Source: JANMZO01 sp031383405 (GTDB lineage Bacteria; Actinomycetota; Acidimicrobiia; Acidimicrobiales; JANYDT01). Taken from it: a stretch of DNA of 38,996 bases. Positions within the stretch are counted from its first letter, which is position 1. Each line of letters begins with the position of its first letter. This document shows positions 25,612-33,811 of the stretch, piece by piece. The stretch spans positions 1-38,996 of the forward strand of contig JANMZO010000086.1 in assembly GCA_031383405.1 (NCBI GenBank), given 5' to 3'. The notes beneath the pieces are model-generated. The model had not been told where the DNA came from. It did not search any database and saw nothing but the letters and a program-made list of their open reading frames with translations. Made by a program: the position numbers and the translations under genes.

Positions 25612-26394
25612 CTAGGTACGCGGCCGTCTGAGGTTGCAGGACTTGTGAGTCATACGAAGGCGGGCTCGCTCACGGTGCCACGCACTCCACGACGGTACGG
25701 CGTCTGTACCCAGTTGCGGGTCGCAATCCGGTGGATTCGACGCATTCTGAGCTACTGACTCGTAGGTGCCAACGGATTGGACCCAGTCGTCGAGAAGTTC
25801 GTCGAAGGGGACGATGTGATCTACGTGCAGAAGGCCACCCATCGGCTCCCTGCACAGCTCGCAGTCCCCCGCAGGTGCGGTACTTCGAAACGCCTCGATC
25901 TGGTCGTGGACCGTAAGGCGTGCCGCTCGCGCAACAAGCTCCTTCGGCTCAACCTTGGCCCGCATAGCCACCTTCGGCCAGCTGATCTGACCAATGTCAT
26001 TGTTCTGGTCAAGAAACCAGAGGAGGCGACCGCTTCTCCGAACACCATTGCCGTCGGTCGGCCAAGGGTGCGCAATTTCGCCGCTGTCCGCGATTACGAC
26101 GGCGACCGGTCGAAAGCGGGCGATCTTCGGCAGTGTCCTAGTTGGATCGTGAGCCATGAACGCTGCGATGACGGACGTCGCTTCCGTATTCGGCAGTTCG
26201 CGACTCTCCAGGAGTACCTGCCAGCAACCTTCTTTTTGCGCGCTCTTCGCTTTTAAGCCCCACGCCTGATCCAGCCGAGCGTCCCGCACTTGAGACACTA
26301 GCTGCGATGCGCTTGAGTCACCTTCGGCGGCATCAACGAGCAACTTCCACGCGGATACCGACATATCCAGTTCAATCCGCCTGGCTTCAATCAT
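25612..26394 (-). CDS. HNH-type protein resembling the DUF3223/DCL group
   Basis: The product is 260 residues. The C-terminal third carries the nuclease-like signature DCELCREPMGGLLHVDHIVPFDELLDDW, followed at a distance by WSAWHRERARLRMTHKSCNL. This is the spacing of HNH/DUF3223 domains, where a CxxC zinc pair supports an H-V-D-H active centre. The N-terminal part (MSVSAWKLLVDAAEG ... RLLWFLDQNNDIGQ) is not recognised. The ATG at 26394 overlaps the stop of the upstream HEPN-like frame (ATGA), so the two genes are or were coupled. An accessory island with HEPN genes suggests a defence or addiction role, but no substrate can be given. Confidence 0.6.
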   Translation of the reverse strand: MIEARRIELDMSVSAWKLLVDAAEGDSSASQLVSQVRDARLDQAWGLKAKSAQKEGCWQVLLESRELPNTEATSVIAAFMAHDPTRTLPKIARFRPVAVVIADSGEIAHPWPTDGNGVRRSGRLLWFLDQNNDIGQISWPKVAMRAKVEPKELVARAARLTVHDQIEAFRSTAPAGDCELCREPMGGLLHVDHIVPFDELLDDWVQSVGTYESVAQNASNPPDCDPQLGTDAVPSWSAWHRERARLRMTHKSCNLRRPRT

Positions 26395-27036
26395 GGTCTC
26401 ACGCTTTGACGCTGGCGTGCCGGATCGACAAACCACGGAACCCGGCTGGTGGCGTAGCTGAACCGATCGGTGAACTCTCCGTCGTATTCAATCCGGTGAA
26501 GCATAACTAGCTCAAGCCACTTGAGGCTAAGTCGGTAGAGGTCCACCCACTCTGCTGAAGAGAACTTCGATGCTCCTTTCGGATGCGCAGTCTCATTTCG
26601 TGCCTTGACGAACGCATCGAGATCCCAAACTCTCTGGCTAAGGCGATTCAGGCCCGCCTCGGTTCGCGGTATCGCGGCCGAATCGAGGAGCCTCACCATT
26701 GCCTCTGAACGTCTCTTCCGCTCCATGTGCCTTTGTCATATGGCCGATCAATTGCAAGGCTGAGGCGGAAGCTGCAAGTCCCGCTTGCAGCGTGAACGCT
26801 TCGATCGCAGTGTGATACCAGCTAAGAATCAACCGTTCTGTGTAGTCGGTAGGGCGCTGTATCGGGACTCGGATCAACTTCTCGAACGAGCGACTATCAG
26901 CTCGACCATTCGTGCGGGGTACCCAATTGGGCAACACCACACGGGCATGTTGGCGCGAACGAAGCAAAGGGCGGCCAACGACTTTTCCGGCGCACCGGAG
27001 TCGGTGCCTCCAGCCGCTGTTGGTCGTCCGGTCCAA
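26391..27036 (-). pseudogene. Broken HEPN-domain gene (ApeA-like C-terminus)
   Basis: The 3' part (26391-26726) encodes FVKARNETAHPKG, the classic R-N-x3-H HEPN active-site motif. WVDLYRLSLKWLELVMLHRI follows, then EYDGEFTDRF, a pattern common at the C-terminus of ApeA/HEPN defence proteins. The preceding helices (YTERLILSWYHTAIEAFTLQ, AGLAASASALQLIGHM) are in a different frame (27036-26638). Yet another frame, 27209-26874, carries DGHEVLDRFSMGMSLWTGRP, which may be the N-terminal part. Two frame changes in 600 bp argue for decay. The alternative is two small coupled genes. The HNH gene downstream overlaps its stop. Confidence 0.45.
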
Positions 27037-27247
27037 AGGCTCATTCCCATGCTGAATCGATCGAGGACCTCATGCCCATCGGACTGCAGGAACTGAGAGC
27101 GATCATGGCGAGTGACGCTGAGTCGATGAGTGATCGGAAGGCGAGCTGTGTCGTATCGGGCAGGATTCGGGACCGAATCGACCGTGAAGGCCCAATCCGT
27201 CGTCGTCACGGTGAGCCCGCCGAGCTAGAGGAGACGGCCCAGTTGCT

Positions 27248-27655
27248 TTGCTGGTCGGGGACCTGGCGGGCACTTCGCCAGCGACGTTGTACGGCGGACA
27301 GCTCACGAAGCGGTTGTCGGACTTGGAGCTTTCTTCTGTCCCGCCGGCGGCTCAGTATCGACTCGGAATCGCGGTTGGCCGTCGCGCCAACACGGGAACA
27401 GTGGTTGTGCAACGTGAGGGTGTTTTTCCGTGCGCCAAGTCCGGCGACGTCGACCAGTGGCCCATCAAATATCGCCTGGGCTTAGTCGAGGGAATGTTCC
27501 TTAGCGAAGACGGTCAACTACAAATCGCGGCGACCCTTCCGAAGTACGGAGTTCACGCCCTAAACGCGCCAGGAATCGACGTTGCGTCGGCCCGTGAATT
27601 GCTATCCCGAATAGAGAACGCCCCGACAGCACTTGCGTTGGCACTGTTGCGTTGA
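27248..27655 (+). pseudogene. Unrecognised gene truncated by IS6 copy 2
   Basis: A 135-codon frame reads like a real protein (SVPPAAQYRLGIAVGRRANT, GTVVVQREGVFPCAKSGDVD, QWPIKYRLGLVEGMFL, GQLQIAATLPKYGV), then runs into the left terminal repeat of the IS at 27640 and stops at 27655 inside it. The last five residues (ALLR end) are therefore supplied by the element. The 5' end is uncertain: the TTG at 27248 lacks a ribosome site. No family is recognised. The right-hand flank of the IS does not continue this frame, so the 3' part is lost or elsewhere. Confidence 0.5.
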
Positions 27656-28478
27656 GCGGGCTAGTCGTGGGCTGGTCGGTTGTCGACAAGGCTGTTGTGA
27701 TGAAGCATCGTCGTGGTTGTCGGGTCCAGCAGGTCGGGTTGTCGGCGTTCGCAGGTTTTCGTTTCCCGCCGGAGGCGATTATGCTCACGGTCCGCTGGTA
27801 TCTCCGCTACAACCTGTCGTATCGTGATATCGAAGAACTCCTCGCGGAACGAGGTATCGAGGTTGATCACGTCACTCTGTTCCGGTGGGTTCAACGCTTC
27901 ACACCACTTGTCATCGACGCCGCCCGGCCCTGTCGCCACGCTGTTGGTCGTCGATGGTTCGTTGATGAAACGTATGTGAGAGTCGCAAGTGTATGGAGGT
28001 ATGTCTACCGAGCCATAGACAACGAAGGCCAAATCATTGACGTGTTCGTGTCACCGAAACGAGACATCGCAGCAGCCACCAAGTTCTTTGCTGGAGCGCT
28101 TCTCGCGCACGGCCGACCGGTTGAGGTCCTCACCGACAAGGCCCCTGCACTCGCGAACGTGATCAACAAGCTGTTGCCGAACGTGTTCCACAACACGGAG
28201 CAGTACGCGAACAATCGTGTCGAGTGTGACCATGGCCGATTGAAAGCGCGCTTACGACCAATGCGTGGACTCAAAACGGATCGTGGTGCGAGAGTCGTCA
28301 TTCGAGGTCACATGTTCATTCAGAACCTTCGACGCGGACACTACGAACTCGGAACTGCAAGTTCGAGCAGTCATTTGCGTATTGCCGCAGCATTTGATGA
28401 GCTCCCAAGCAAACTGTAAGTGCACGGATCATTATGGAACGGTTCGCAATATCGCTTCGACAACAACGCAACAGTGCC
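27640..28478 (+). mobile_element. Complete IS6-family element copy 2 (839 bp)
   Basis: The left end 27640-27654 (ggcactgttgcgttg) and the right end 28464-28478 are perfect 15-bp inverted repeats of the IS6/IS26 type. They enclose one transposase gene. The 8 bp outside each end (cttgcgtt and ttatctct) do not match, so there is no target-site duplication. That is common when IS6 elements move by cointegration or the flanks have recombined. Confidence 0.92.
27700..28419 (+). CDS. IS6-family DDE transposase (intact)
   Basis: The 239-residue protein has an N-terminal zinc/HTH-like part (CRVQQVGLSAFAGFRFPP, YRDIEELLAERGIEVDHVTL) and an RNase H-like catalytic core. The triad fits IS26: D89 in RRWFVDETYV, D146 in VLTDKAPALA and E175 in NNRVECDHGRLKAR. 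RPMRGLKTDRGARVVIRGH continues at the C-terminus. The frame is open upstream to a TTG at 27652, inside the terminal repeat; ATG 27700 matches the conserved MKHR start of the other copies. This is the only intact copy in the window and could mobilise the others. Confidence 0.92.
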   Translation: MKHRRGCRVQQVGLSAFAGFRFPPEAIMLTVRWYLRYNLSYRDIEELLAERGIEVDHVTLFRWVQRFTPLVIDAARPCRHAVGRRWFVDETYVRVASVWRYVYRAIDNEGQIIDVFVSPKRDIAAATKFFAGALLAHGRPVEVLTDKAPALANVINKLLPNVFHNTEQYANNRVECDHGRLKARLRPMRGLKTDRGARVVIRGHMFIQNLRRGHYELGTASSSSHLRIAAAFDELPSKL

Positions 28479-28780
28479 TTATCTCTCTCATCAATCTCCA
28501 CTGGATCATCGTGGCGCTGGTCTGGTCGCCGATCAGCGGAGCCCTGGCTTTCGGCCTAGCTCGACGGTCCGCCCGCCTCCCTGGCCGAGGAGAACGGCTA
28601 CGGAGGTTGTCAATCGGCTAGACCTCCGGCGCGGCCACTATCTGGCCCATCTTCATCGTGGTTCTGCTTTGGGCGAACTTCCATTGAGGCCGTCGCGGCG
28701 GTTGAACCCGGCGTCGCCGACAGCGTCGACGGCCGGACACTAGACTCATCGACAACTCGCCAACAGGACAAAGGAACTTT
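28479..28780. other. Remnant DNA between IS6 copy 2 and the next gene
   Basis: No intact gene. Two short plus-strand hydrophobic fragments are visible (NLHWIIVALVWSPISGALAF in one frame, TIWPIFIVVLLWANFH in another), suggesting a decayed small membrane protein gene. TAGACT (28741-28746) is a good -10 box for the downstream secreted-protein gene. Confidence 0.45.
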
Positions 28781-29503
28781 ATGAGACGCCATGTTCTGTT
28801 CGCTGCGGTTCTGGTGACGATCGGGTCGATCGCAGGTGGATTGTCGGCCGGAACGGCTACTGCGAAGACCAAGCCGAAGAGCCGGGGCAAGATCATCACC
28901 GTCGGGGGCCCGTCCATTCAGAAGTATCAGCTAACCGTGGTCGGTACGTACACCGCCACGGACGGTCTCGGCAAGGAAATGGGAACCATCTCAGTTCCCA
29001 AGATCGCGATTCAGGTCGTCACCGTCCAAGGGGTATCGACGCCGACGGGTACCGGACAGGGACGGGTGACTGGCACTCTCGAAACGCTGCAGATGTCGCC
29101 GCCATGCAAAACCCCGGCCAATGGCGTGGCGGTCATTCAGGTGATGGTTATTCCTTTGATGTCGCAATCGCCTCCGACCACTATTCCCGAGAATCCTGTG
29201 AGTGGAGAGCAGCACGATGAACTGGACGGGTTGCCCTCTCGCAAGCCTGTCGTGGGGATCGGGAAGGTTGGCTTCTCTTTGATCGGATTTCCCACGGCGA
29301 AGTTCGACGAGGGCCCCTCCGTGCCTTGCGGAGGCAGCACATCGAAATTGGTCTTCGGCGGGATGCTAGCGGTGGCGGCCTTAGCCAACTCAAGTACCTC
29401 GAACCCCTTTCTCATCTTCTCCCAGCGCGGAGAGAGGTTGGATGTATCCAAGTCGGATGGGCCAATCACCTACAACCTGAGCTACACCCTCGCACGGCTG
29501 TGA
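28781..29503 (+). CDS. Secreted protein of unknown family
   Basis: The product is 240 residues. A clear Sec signal peptide (MRRHVLFAAVLVTIGSIAGG, cleavage probably after GTATA) is followed by a lysine-rich start and a beta-rich mature part (YQLTVVGTYTATDGLGKEMG, ISVPKIAIQVVTVQGVSTPT, ITYNLSYTLARL). Two cysteines (SPPCKTPAN and SVPCGGSTS) could form one disulfide. A ribosome site (acaaaggaa) lies just before the ATG, and a -10 box TAGACT about 35 bp upstream. No domain is recognised. It is probably exported to the cell wall or medium. It lies on the outer side of IS6 copy 2. Confidence 0.65.
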   Translation: MRRHVLFAAVLVTIGSIAGGLSAGTATAKTKPKSRGKIITVGGPSIQKYQLTVVGTYTATDGLGKEMGTISVPKIAIQVVTVQGVSTPTGTGQGRVTGTLETLQMSPPCKTPANGVAVIQVMVIPLMSQSPPTTIPENPVSGEQHDELDGLPSRKPVVGIGKVGFSLIGFPTAKFDEGPSVPCGGSTSKLVFGGMLAVAALANSSTSNPFLIFSQRGERLDVSKSDGPITYNLSYTLARL

Positions 29504-29643
29504 GGCACGCTGTTGGCGGCTGCGCACTTTTTCTCTCGTAGAGAACCCGGTCCGACACGAACTCGGTGACGGGTGCGCAATTCGCTCTCGGAGGAGCCGG
29601 TCGATCGCTCCGGTTGCTCGTCGACGTCCCGCCCCGTCCCGCT

Positions 29644-30216
29644 TTACGTGTCGAGTTCAGCGACGAGTGCGCGCACACGGGGCCGCAGCACGTTCAGGAA
29701 CTCGTTCGTCCTGACTCGCAACCATTCGAACGCTGCGGCTCGTGCGGCCGGGTCGGTCAGGCTGGCCACGTCGAGGGTGTCATCGATGAAGATCTTGCCG
29801 TCGGTCTCGTGGACGCCGACCGTTCCCAATTGTTCTTTCAGTTCATCGAAGTCGGCGTGGAGGCGCCGGGCGATCTCCTCCCCGATAGTGCCGCGCCGGT
29901 AGCCGTAGAAGACCCCGACGAGGGGCCTGGTGGCGTTCCGGTAGACCGTCAGCCAGGCGGTGCCCCCGGGGATTGGGAGGCTGAACGTGAGGTTGCCCCG
30001 GTTGACTGGTTTGGGGATCGGCTGGTTCGGATCGTCGAGCACGAGTCCGGTGAGGAACTCCGCCCAAAACGCTTCTGGCTCGGTGGGTCCCGAGGGACGT
30101 GTCAACGAATCCATGTCGTCTTCGGGGTCGATAGCGAGCCCGAGGGGCAGTTCGATCACGGTGCGTTTCACGAGCAACGTGTGGGCGACCACGCGGGGCG
30201 TGACCACAACCACCAA
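29644..30216 (-). CDS. DUF4268-like C-terminal fragment
   Basis: The 190-residue frame has a coherent domain: PEAFWAEFLTGLVLDD, NLTFSLPIPGGTAWLTVYRN, LVGVFYGYRRGTIGEEIARR, LHADFDELKEQLGTVGVHET and AFEWLRVRTNEFLNVLRPRV. This order matches DUF4268, a domain usually found at the C-terminus of larger nuclease- or restriction-associated proteins. The first ~15 residues (MVVVVTPRVVAH) come from DNA that overlaps an IS481-type transposase remnant on the other strand, so the natural N-terminus is missing. The fragment was probably created by insertion or deletion at about 30190, and expression is doubtful. Confidence 0.55.
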   Translation of the reverse strand: MVVVVTPRVVAHTLLVKRTVIELPLGLAIDPEDDMDSLTRPSGPTEPEAFWAEFLTGLVLDDPNQPIPKPVNRGNLTFSLPIPGGTAWLTVYRNATRPLVGVFYGYRRGTIGEEIARRLHADFDELKEQLGTVGVHETDGKIFIDDTLDVASLTDPAARAAAFEWLRVRTNEFLNVLRPRVRALVAELDT

Positions 30217-30504
30217 CGACGAATACCGCGTCCGCTACGACCGCATCGACAACACCGGCAAAGTCACCCTCCGCCACAACAGCCACCTCCACCACATCGG
30301 CATCGGACGACCCCACGCCCGAGCCCCATCATCATGCTCATCGACAACCTCAACATCCGCATCATCCACGCCGCCACCGGCGAAATCCTCCGAACCCTCA
30401 CCCTCGACCCCACCCGCACCTACAACCGACCGGCAACAAACGCGGCGGACCATCACGCCCCTACGGCCCCTACGGACCCCGAAAAAACAAAAACCCAAAC
30501 CCAT
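30199..30504 (+). pseudogene. 3' remnant of an IS481-type transposase
   Basis: A plus-strand frame reads TNDEYRVRYDRIDNTGKVTL, then RHNSHLHHIGIGRPHAR. After a frame change near 30322 it continues LIDNLNIRIIHAATGEILRT and LTLDPTRTYN. This is the characteristic C-terminal tail of IS481-family integrase-like transposases. The catalytic core is absent. It abuts the DUF4268-like fragment (opposite strand) and stops about 45 bp short of the tRNA gene. Confidence 0.75.
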
Positions 30505-30548
30505 GACGTGGGCTCGGGTCATTGCCGATGTCTCGCGACATCACAGGG

Positions 30549-30621
30549 TGGAGATGATGGGAATCGAACCCACGACCTCTTCATTGCGAACGAAGCGCTC
30601 TGCCAACTGAGCTACATCCCC
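30549..30621 (-). tRNA. tRNA-Ala (anticodon CGC)
   Basis: A 73-nt cloverleaf on the minus strand. The acceptor stem GGGGATG pairs with CATCTCC and includes the G3-U70 wobble that identifies tRNA-Ala. The D-arm is GCTCAGTTGGCAGAGC. The anticodon stem CTTCG/TGAAG encloses the loop TTCGCAA (anticodon CGC), and the T-arm carries GGTTCGATTCC. The 3' CCA is not encoded. Confidence 0.95.
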
Positions 30622-30765
30622 GAGGCCCATCACAATAGCGGGTCGCTCCACCTCGAAAAGAAACCACAGAACGTGATGATTTTCGCTTAAGCTCACCACT
30701 TTACGTGGCGATGTTCTGGAAACGACCACCCTGGTCGGTCATCTTCCCAGATCTTAGGCGTAACA

Positions 30766-32217
30766 ATGAAAGCGCAACTCGCTAACTTTACTCTCCGTAG
30801 CAGGATAATCGGCGCGGCCGTCTCGTCGCTTGTTGCGATTCCGACTTTCCTGGGTTCGTTCGCACCAAGTGCGTCGAGTGCGTCTGTCCCGCAAACAGCC
30901 GTACCCGCCTACTTCTCCGATACCCCGAGCTGGGCGCAGATTTCATCAGCAGATCGCCGTCCGGGGTTCGTCGTCGCCAACCCTTCGTCGGGCCCCGGCA
31001 CGGTGAAGGCTCCTTGGATCGCCGCGGCCTATCTACCGGCCTTGACCGCCGGCATTCCGCTGGCCGGGTACATACACACCGGATACGGCAATCGACCGCT
31101 TCAGCAGGTCTTGACCGACATCGACAACTACCGGACCTGGTATGGAATAACGCGGATCTTCCTCGACGAAACGCCCTACCAGTGCGACACAATTCCGTAT
31201 TACAGCTCAATTGTCGCAGCCGTTCACCAGCAGGGCGGCACGGTCATTCTCAACCCGGGAATGAACCCGGAAAGCTGCTGGTCCGGCGTCGCTGAGGTGG
31301 TGGTGAACTTCGAGGGCAGCGCGGCGACGTACCAGACCTGGCAGCCGGCGGCGTGGACACAGACGTCCTCGTCGACCGCATTTTGGCATGTGATCTACGG
31401 CGCCGGTCTGTTCGATGGCACCTCCCTGCTGGAGACCGCCGGTCAGCGGAATGCCACATGGGCGTACATCACCGATGATGTTCTCCCCAATCCCTTCGAT
31501 CGACTGCCGGCCGAACAACTCTGGAAGAAGCTGACCGGTACCACCGATAACAGTGGTGTCATCAACCTCACCCCTACGACACCGACCACCACGACACCGA
31601 CCACCACGACACCGACCGCCACTGAACCCCCCACGACCGCCGTCGCGCCCACCACCACCGTCGCGCCCGTTGCGCCCACCACCATCGCGCCCACCACCAT
31701 CGCTCCGACCAATGTCGCGCCCACCACCGTTGTCCCGTCGACTGTTGTGCCGTCGATCGTTGTGACGACAGCGCCTCCGACCCCGGGGACGCGCTCGGGC
31801 GTCGCACCGACCACGGCTCCTCCGAGTACGACCAATCCCTCCGCTACCACAGTCGCTCCGGCATCGGCTGGCCCGAATATTCCTCCGACAACCATTTTCG
31901 GCTCCACCGTCGGCCCCGATCCGGAACGCGACGTAGCAGTAGCCGGGACTCAGACGTCAACGACCAAGGCCCCGGGCACCGGCGTGACGGCGCCTTCGAA
32001 CAGCATTCCGGCGAAACTGGCTCTGACTGCGAAACCCGGTGCATCCGGCAAGACCCGTCCAAAGAGTCCGGTCACGACGACCACCAAGGCGAAGAAGGTG
32101 GCTGTAAAACCAACGTTCGTCGGCCTCAAGACACCGTCGGCCGTGAGCAGGACCGTATCGACTTCAGTTGCGAAGGCACCGGTCAAATCCGTTGCCCAGA
32201 AACGCAGCGCCGAGTAA
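30766..32217 (+). CDS. Secreted spherulin-4-like protein with Thr/Pro tail
   Basis: The 483-residue product begins with a long signal peptide (IIGAAVSSLVAIPTFLGSFA). The catalytic-type domain (about 45-265) shows AVPAYFSDTPSWAQISSADR, FVVANPSSGPGTV, IPLAGYIHTGYGNR, IDNYRTWYGITRIFLDETPY and GTVILNPGMNP, all typical of the spherulation-specific family 4 fold. Fungal relatives (Sph3, GH135) cut galactosaminogalactan; the bacterial substrate is unknown. The last ~210 residues are low-complexity Thr/Pro/Val/Ala, with three TTTPT-like units near 31572-31620, then a basic tail without a sorting motif. This looks like a wall-spanning stalk. It may trim or bind the polysaccharide made in this region (inference). 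Confidence 0.8.
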   Translation: MKAQLANFTLRSRIIGAAVSSLVAIPTFLGSFAPSASSASVPQTAVPAYFSDTPSWAQISSADRRPGFVVANPSSGPGTVKAPWIAAAYLPALTAGIPLAGYIHTGYGNRPLQQVLTDIDNYRTWYGITRIFLDETPYQCDTIPYYSSIVAAVHQQGGTVILNPGMNPESCWSGVAEVVVNFEGSAATYQTWQPAAWTQTSSSTAFWHVIYGAGLFDGTSLLETAGQRNATWAYITDDVLPNPFDRLPAEQLWKKLTGTTDNSGVINLTPTTPTTTTPTTTTPTATEPPTTAVAPTTTVAPVAPTTIAPTTIAPTNVAPTTVVPSTVVPSIVVTTAPPTPGTRSGVAPTTAPPSTTNPSATTVAPASAGPNIPPTTIFGSTVGPDPERDVAVAGTQTSTTKAPGTGVTAPSNSIPAKLALTAKPGASGKTRPKSPVTTTTKAKKVAVKPTFVGLKTPSAVSRTVSTSVAKAPVKSVAQKRSAE

Positions 32218-32331
32218 CCCCGCGCAGGGTAACCCCAAACCACCGCGGAAAACCCCGTGGGGCGCCACCGTGCGGGGGTCCAAACGACAGAACCAGTGCG
32301 GGACGTCTTTCGGGGCCTCGGTCCCCGGATT

Positions 32332-33000
32332 TCAGGCGCTGACCGCCCGCCGGGTCACCGTTGCATACCGGCCACGATCCCATCCCAGGGAATCGACATG
32401 GAGATGATCGTCGTCCACAGCTTCGGGATCGAAATACCCGCCGTCGCGTACTCCACCGCTACCGCGATCTTCGTCAAAAAGAACGCCCGACGGCCGTATT
32501 CTGCGGGGATCGGTAGCACCAACGTGATGCGGCCGACGGCGACCGGACCGGTTCTTGACCGACCGTAGCGACAGGATATAGCCGAGCAGCACGGCATCGC
32601 AACCAAGGTTCAAGAGCCATACCGTGCCATCCGAGGTACCAACTGCCAAGAGCAGGGAGAGGGCGCAACAACTGAGAAGGATCCGCAAAACCTGAGTGCG
32701 GCGACGTTGCCGGCGTTTGCGATGTGACGTCGAAGCCAACGTACGGTCCGGCGACAGGGCATTCGTCACTCGCGACGATCCGTGAAGGTCTCCACCGACC
32801 GCTTGAACGGATAATCGTGCCCGGTGATCTTCGGCCGACGGATGACGCCCTCCACCTCTCCGGCTTTCGTGAATCGTGGCCAGGCGCTCGCGGGCCGCAT
32901 CCAAGCTGCTCGGGCCTCGTTCGTCGTTTCGGCGAAAAAGCGTTGGAGCGAGGACGACGATCCACGCGATTGCGAGCCCGAGGAGGAGTAGCTTGCCCAA
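32332..33000 (-). CDS. GlpR/SepX-like membrane protein
   Basis: The product is 222 residues. It starts with one span (MGKLLLLGLAIAWIVVLAPT) followed directly by LFRRNDERG. An Arg/Ser-rich cytoplasmic-type linker leads to a second hydrophobic block (ILLSCCALSLLLAVGTSDGT, VWLLNLGCDAVLLGYILSLR) and a charged C-terminal tail. This is the layout of actinobacterial GlpR/SepX/Rv0996-type proteins, which bind the MoeA-like Glp and act in septation. In Mycobacterium the homologue lies beside galU and moeA1, the same neighbourhood as here. The TTG start at 33000 has aaagg 7 nt upstream. The assignment rests on topology and synteny. Confidence 0.55.
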   Translation of the reverse strand: MGKLLLLGLAIAWIVVLAPTLFRRNDERGPSSLDAARERLATIHESRRGGGRHPSAEDHRARLSVQAVGGDLHGSSRVTNALSPDRTLASTSHRKRRQRRRTQVLRILLSCCALSLLLAVGTSDGTVWLLNLGCDAVLLGYILSLRSVKNRSGRRRPHHVGATDPRRIRPSGVLFDEDRGSGGVRDGGYFDPEAVDDDHLHVDSLGWDRGRYATVTRRAVSA

Positions 33001-33199
33001 AACAAAACCTTTGCCTGTCCGATGACGCGTTCAATCCGGTTCGTCGCAGTTGTCCGATACTTCGGCAACCAACGGCTTGAAAACGTGTGGCCCTCAATTG
33101 TCCGGTCTGGCGCTAAGAGGTGTCGGAAATACTAACGAGTCACCGTTGGCAGCCAGCGGATGCTCGCTTCGGAGCCCGAAGGCGGAGCGTTCCGACCGG

Positions 33200-33700
33200 T
33201 CAGTCGAGTTTGGCGTCGACGCGAGGTGTGCGGCGAAACACACCGGTCCGGCCGCCGGTCTTTTCCCACAGGGCCAACTCGCCGATCACCATCTCCCGGT
33301 CGGCTGATTTGCACATGTCGTAGATGGTCAGCGCCGCCACGGCGCAGGCCGTCATCGCTTCCATCTCCACTCCGGTCCGGTCGAACGTGTCGACGTGCGC
33401 TTCGACCTCGATGCAGTCATCACCCAACTCGAAGTTGATCAGCACCGCCCCGACCAGCAACGGATGACACAGCGGGATGAGGTGCGCCGTCTGCTTCGAC
33501 GCCTGGATTCCGGCGATCCGGGCCACGGCCAGCACGTCGCCCTTCGACACGGCATTGCTCGCCACCAGGTTCACCGTTTCGGGCTGCATCGTGACCTTGC
33601 ACCGCGCCATCGCCCGCCGGTGGGTCGGGTCCTTCGGCGTGACGTCAACCATCCGGGCGCGTCCGAGGGGATCGAGATGGGTCAGTTCACGCTCAGGCAT
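33200..33700 (-). CDS. moaC: Cyclic pyranopterin monophosphate synthase
   Basis: The 166-residue enzyme converts the MoaA product (3',8-cyclo-GTP) to cyclic pyranopterin monophosphate, the second step of molybdenum cofactor synthesis. Signatures in order: MVDVTPKDPTHRRAMA, GIQASKQTAHLIPLCHPLLV with the active-site His/Cys, TFDRTGVEMEAMTACAVAAL and TIYDMCKSADREM. The length is normal for the family. TAGGCT (33707-33712) lies 6 nt ahead of the ATG with no ribosome site, so the message may be leaderless. A long hairpin separates this gene from moaA upstream. Confidence 0.97.
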   Translation of the reverse strand: MPERELTHLDPLGRARMVDVTPKDPTHRRAMARCKVTMQPETVNLVASNAVSKGDVLAVARIAGIQASKQTAHLIPLCHPLLVGAVLINFELGDDCIEVEAHVDTFDRTGVEMEAMTACAVAALTIYDMCKSADREMVIGELALWEKTGGRTGVFRRTPRVDAKLD

Positions 33701-33706
33701 GTGCCG

Positions 33707-33712
33707 AGCCTA
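33707..33712 (-). promoter_or_regulatory. -10 box of moaC (leaderless)
   Basis: TAGGCT on the minus strand ends 6 nt before the moaC ATG, with no Shine-Dalgarno between them. It lies downstream of the hairpin at 33757-33793, as expected for a separate promoter. Confidence 0.45.
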
Positions 33713-33756
33713 CGTGCAGCGGCGTCGAGGGACGGGAAACCGCACAAAACCTTCCC

Positions 33757-33793
33757 GAGTGGTTCCGGCGCTCTCAGAGCGCCGAAATCACTC
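33757..33793. terminator. Long hairpin between moaA and moaC (repeat copy A)
   Basis: Arms 33757-33772 and 33778-33793 pair at 14 of 16 positions around a short loop; the core is cggcgct...agcgccg. It lies just after the moaA stop and ahead of the moaC promoter. The same sequence recurs at 36143-36181 after galU. It is either a two-way terminator or a dispersed palindromic repeat. Confidence 0.6.
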
Positions 33794-33811
33794 CGGATGC
33801 GGAAGGCCCGG

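Noticed and set aside
27072..27485. Plus-strand frame from 27072
   Set aside because: It overlaps the more protein-like frame at 27248-27655, and its sequence is Arg/Ser-rich without a domain.
31575..31720. Possible CRISPR-like array from repeated accaccacgacaccg units
   Set aside because: The units are contiguous, in-frame codons for Thr/Pro repeats with no unique spacers.
31553..31807. Frames over the Thr/Pro repeat of the spherulin-like gene
   Set aside because: Repetitive DNA keeps several frames open; only the secreted-protein frame has a coherent N-terminal domain.
32355..32606. Alternative minus-strand frame within the GlpR/SepX-like gene tail
   Set aside because: It reads fairly protein-like (VGRITLVLPIPAEYGRRAFF) and could mean a frameshifted C-terminus, but the main frame stays open with acidic residues and no homologue can be checked.
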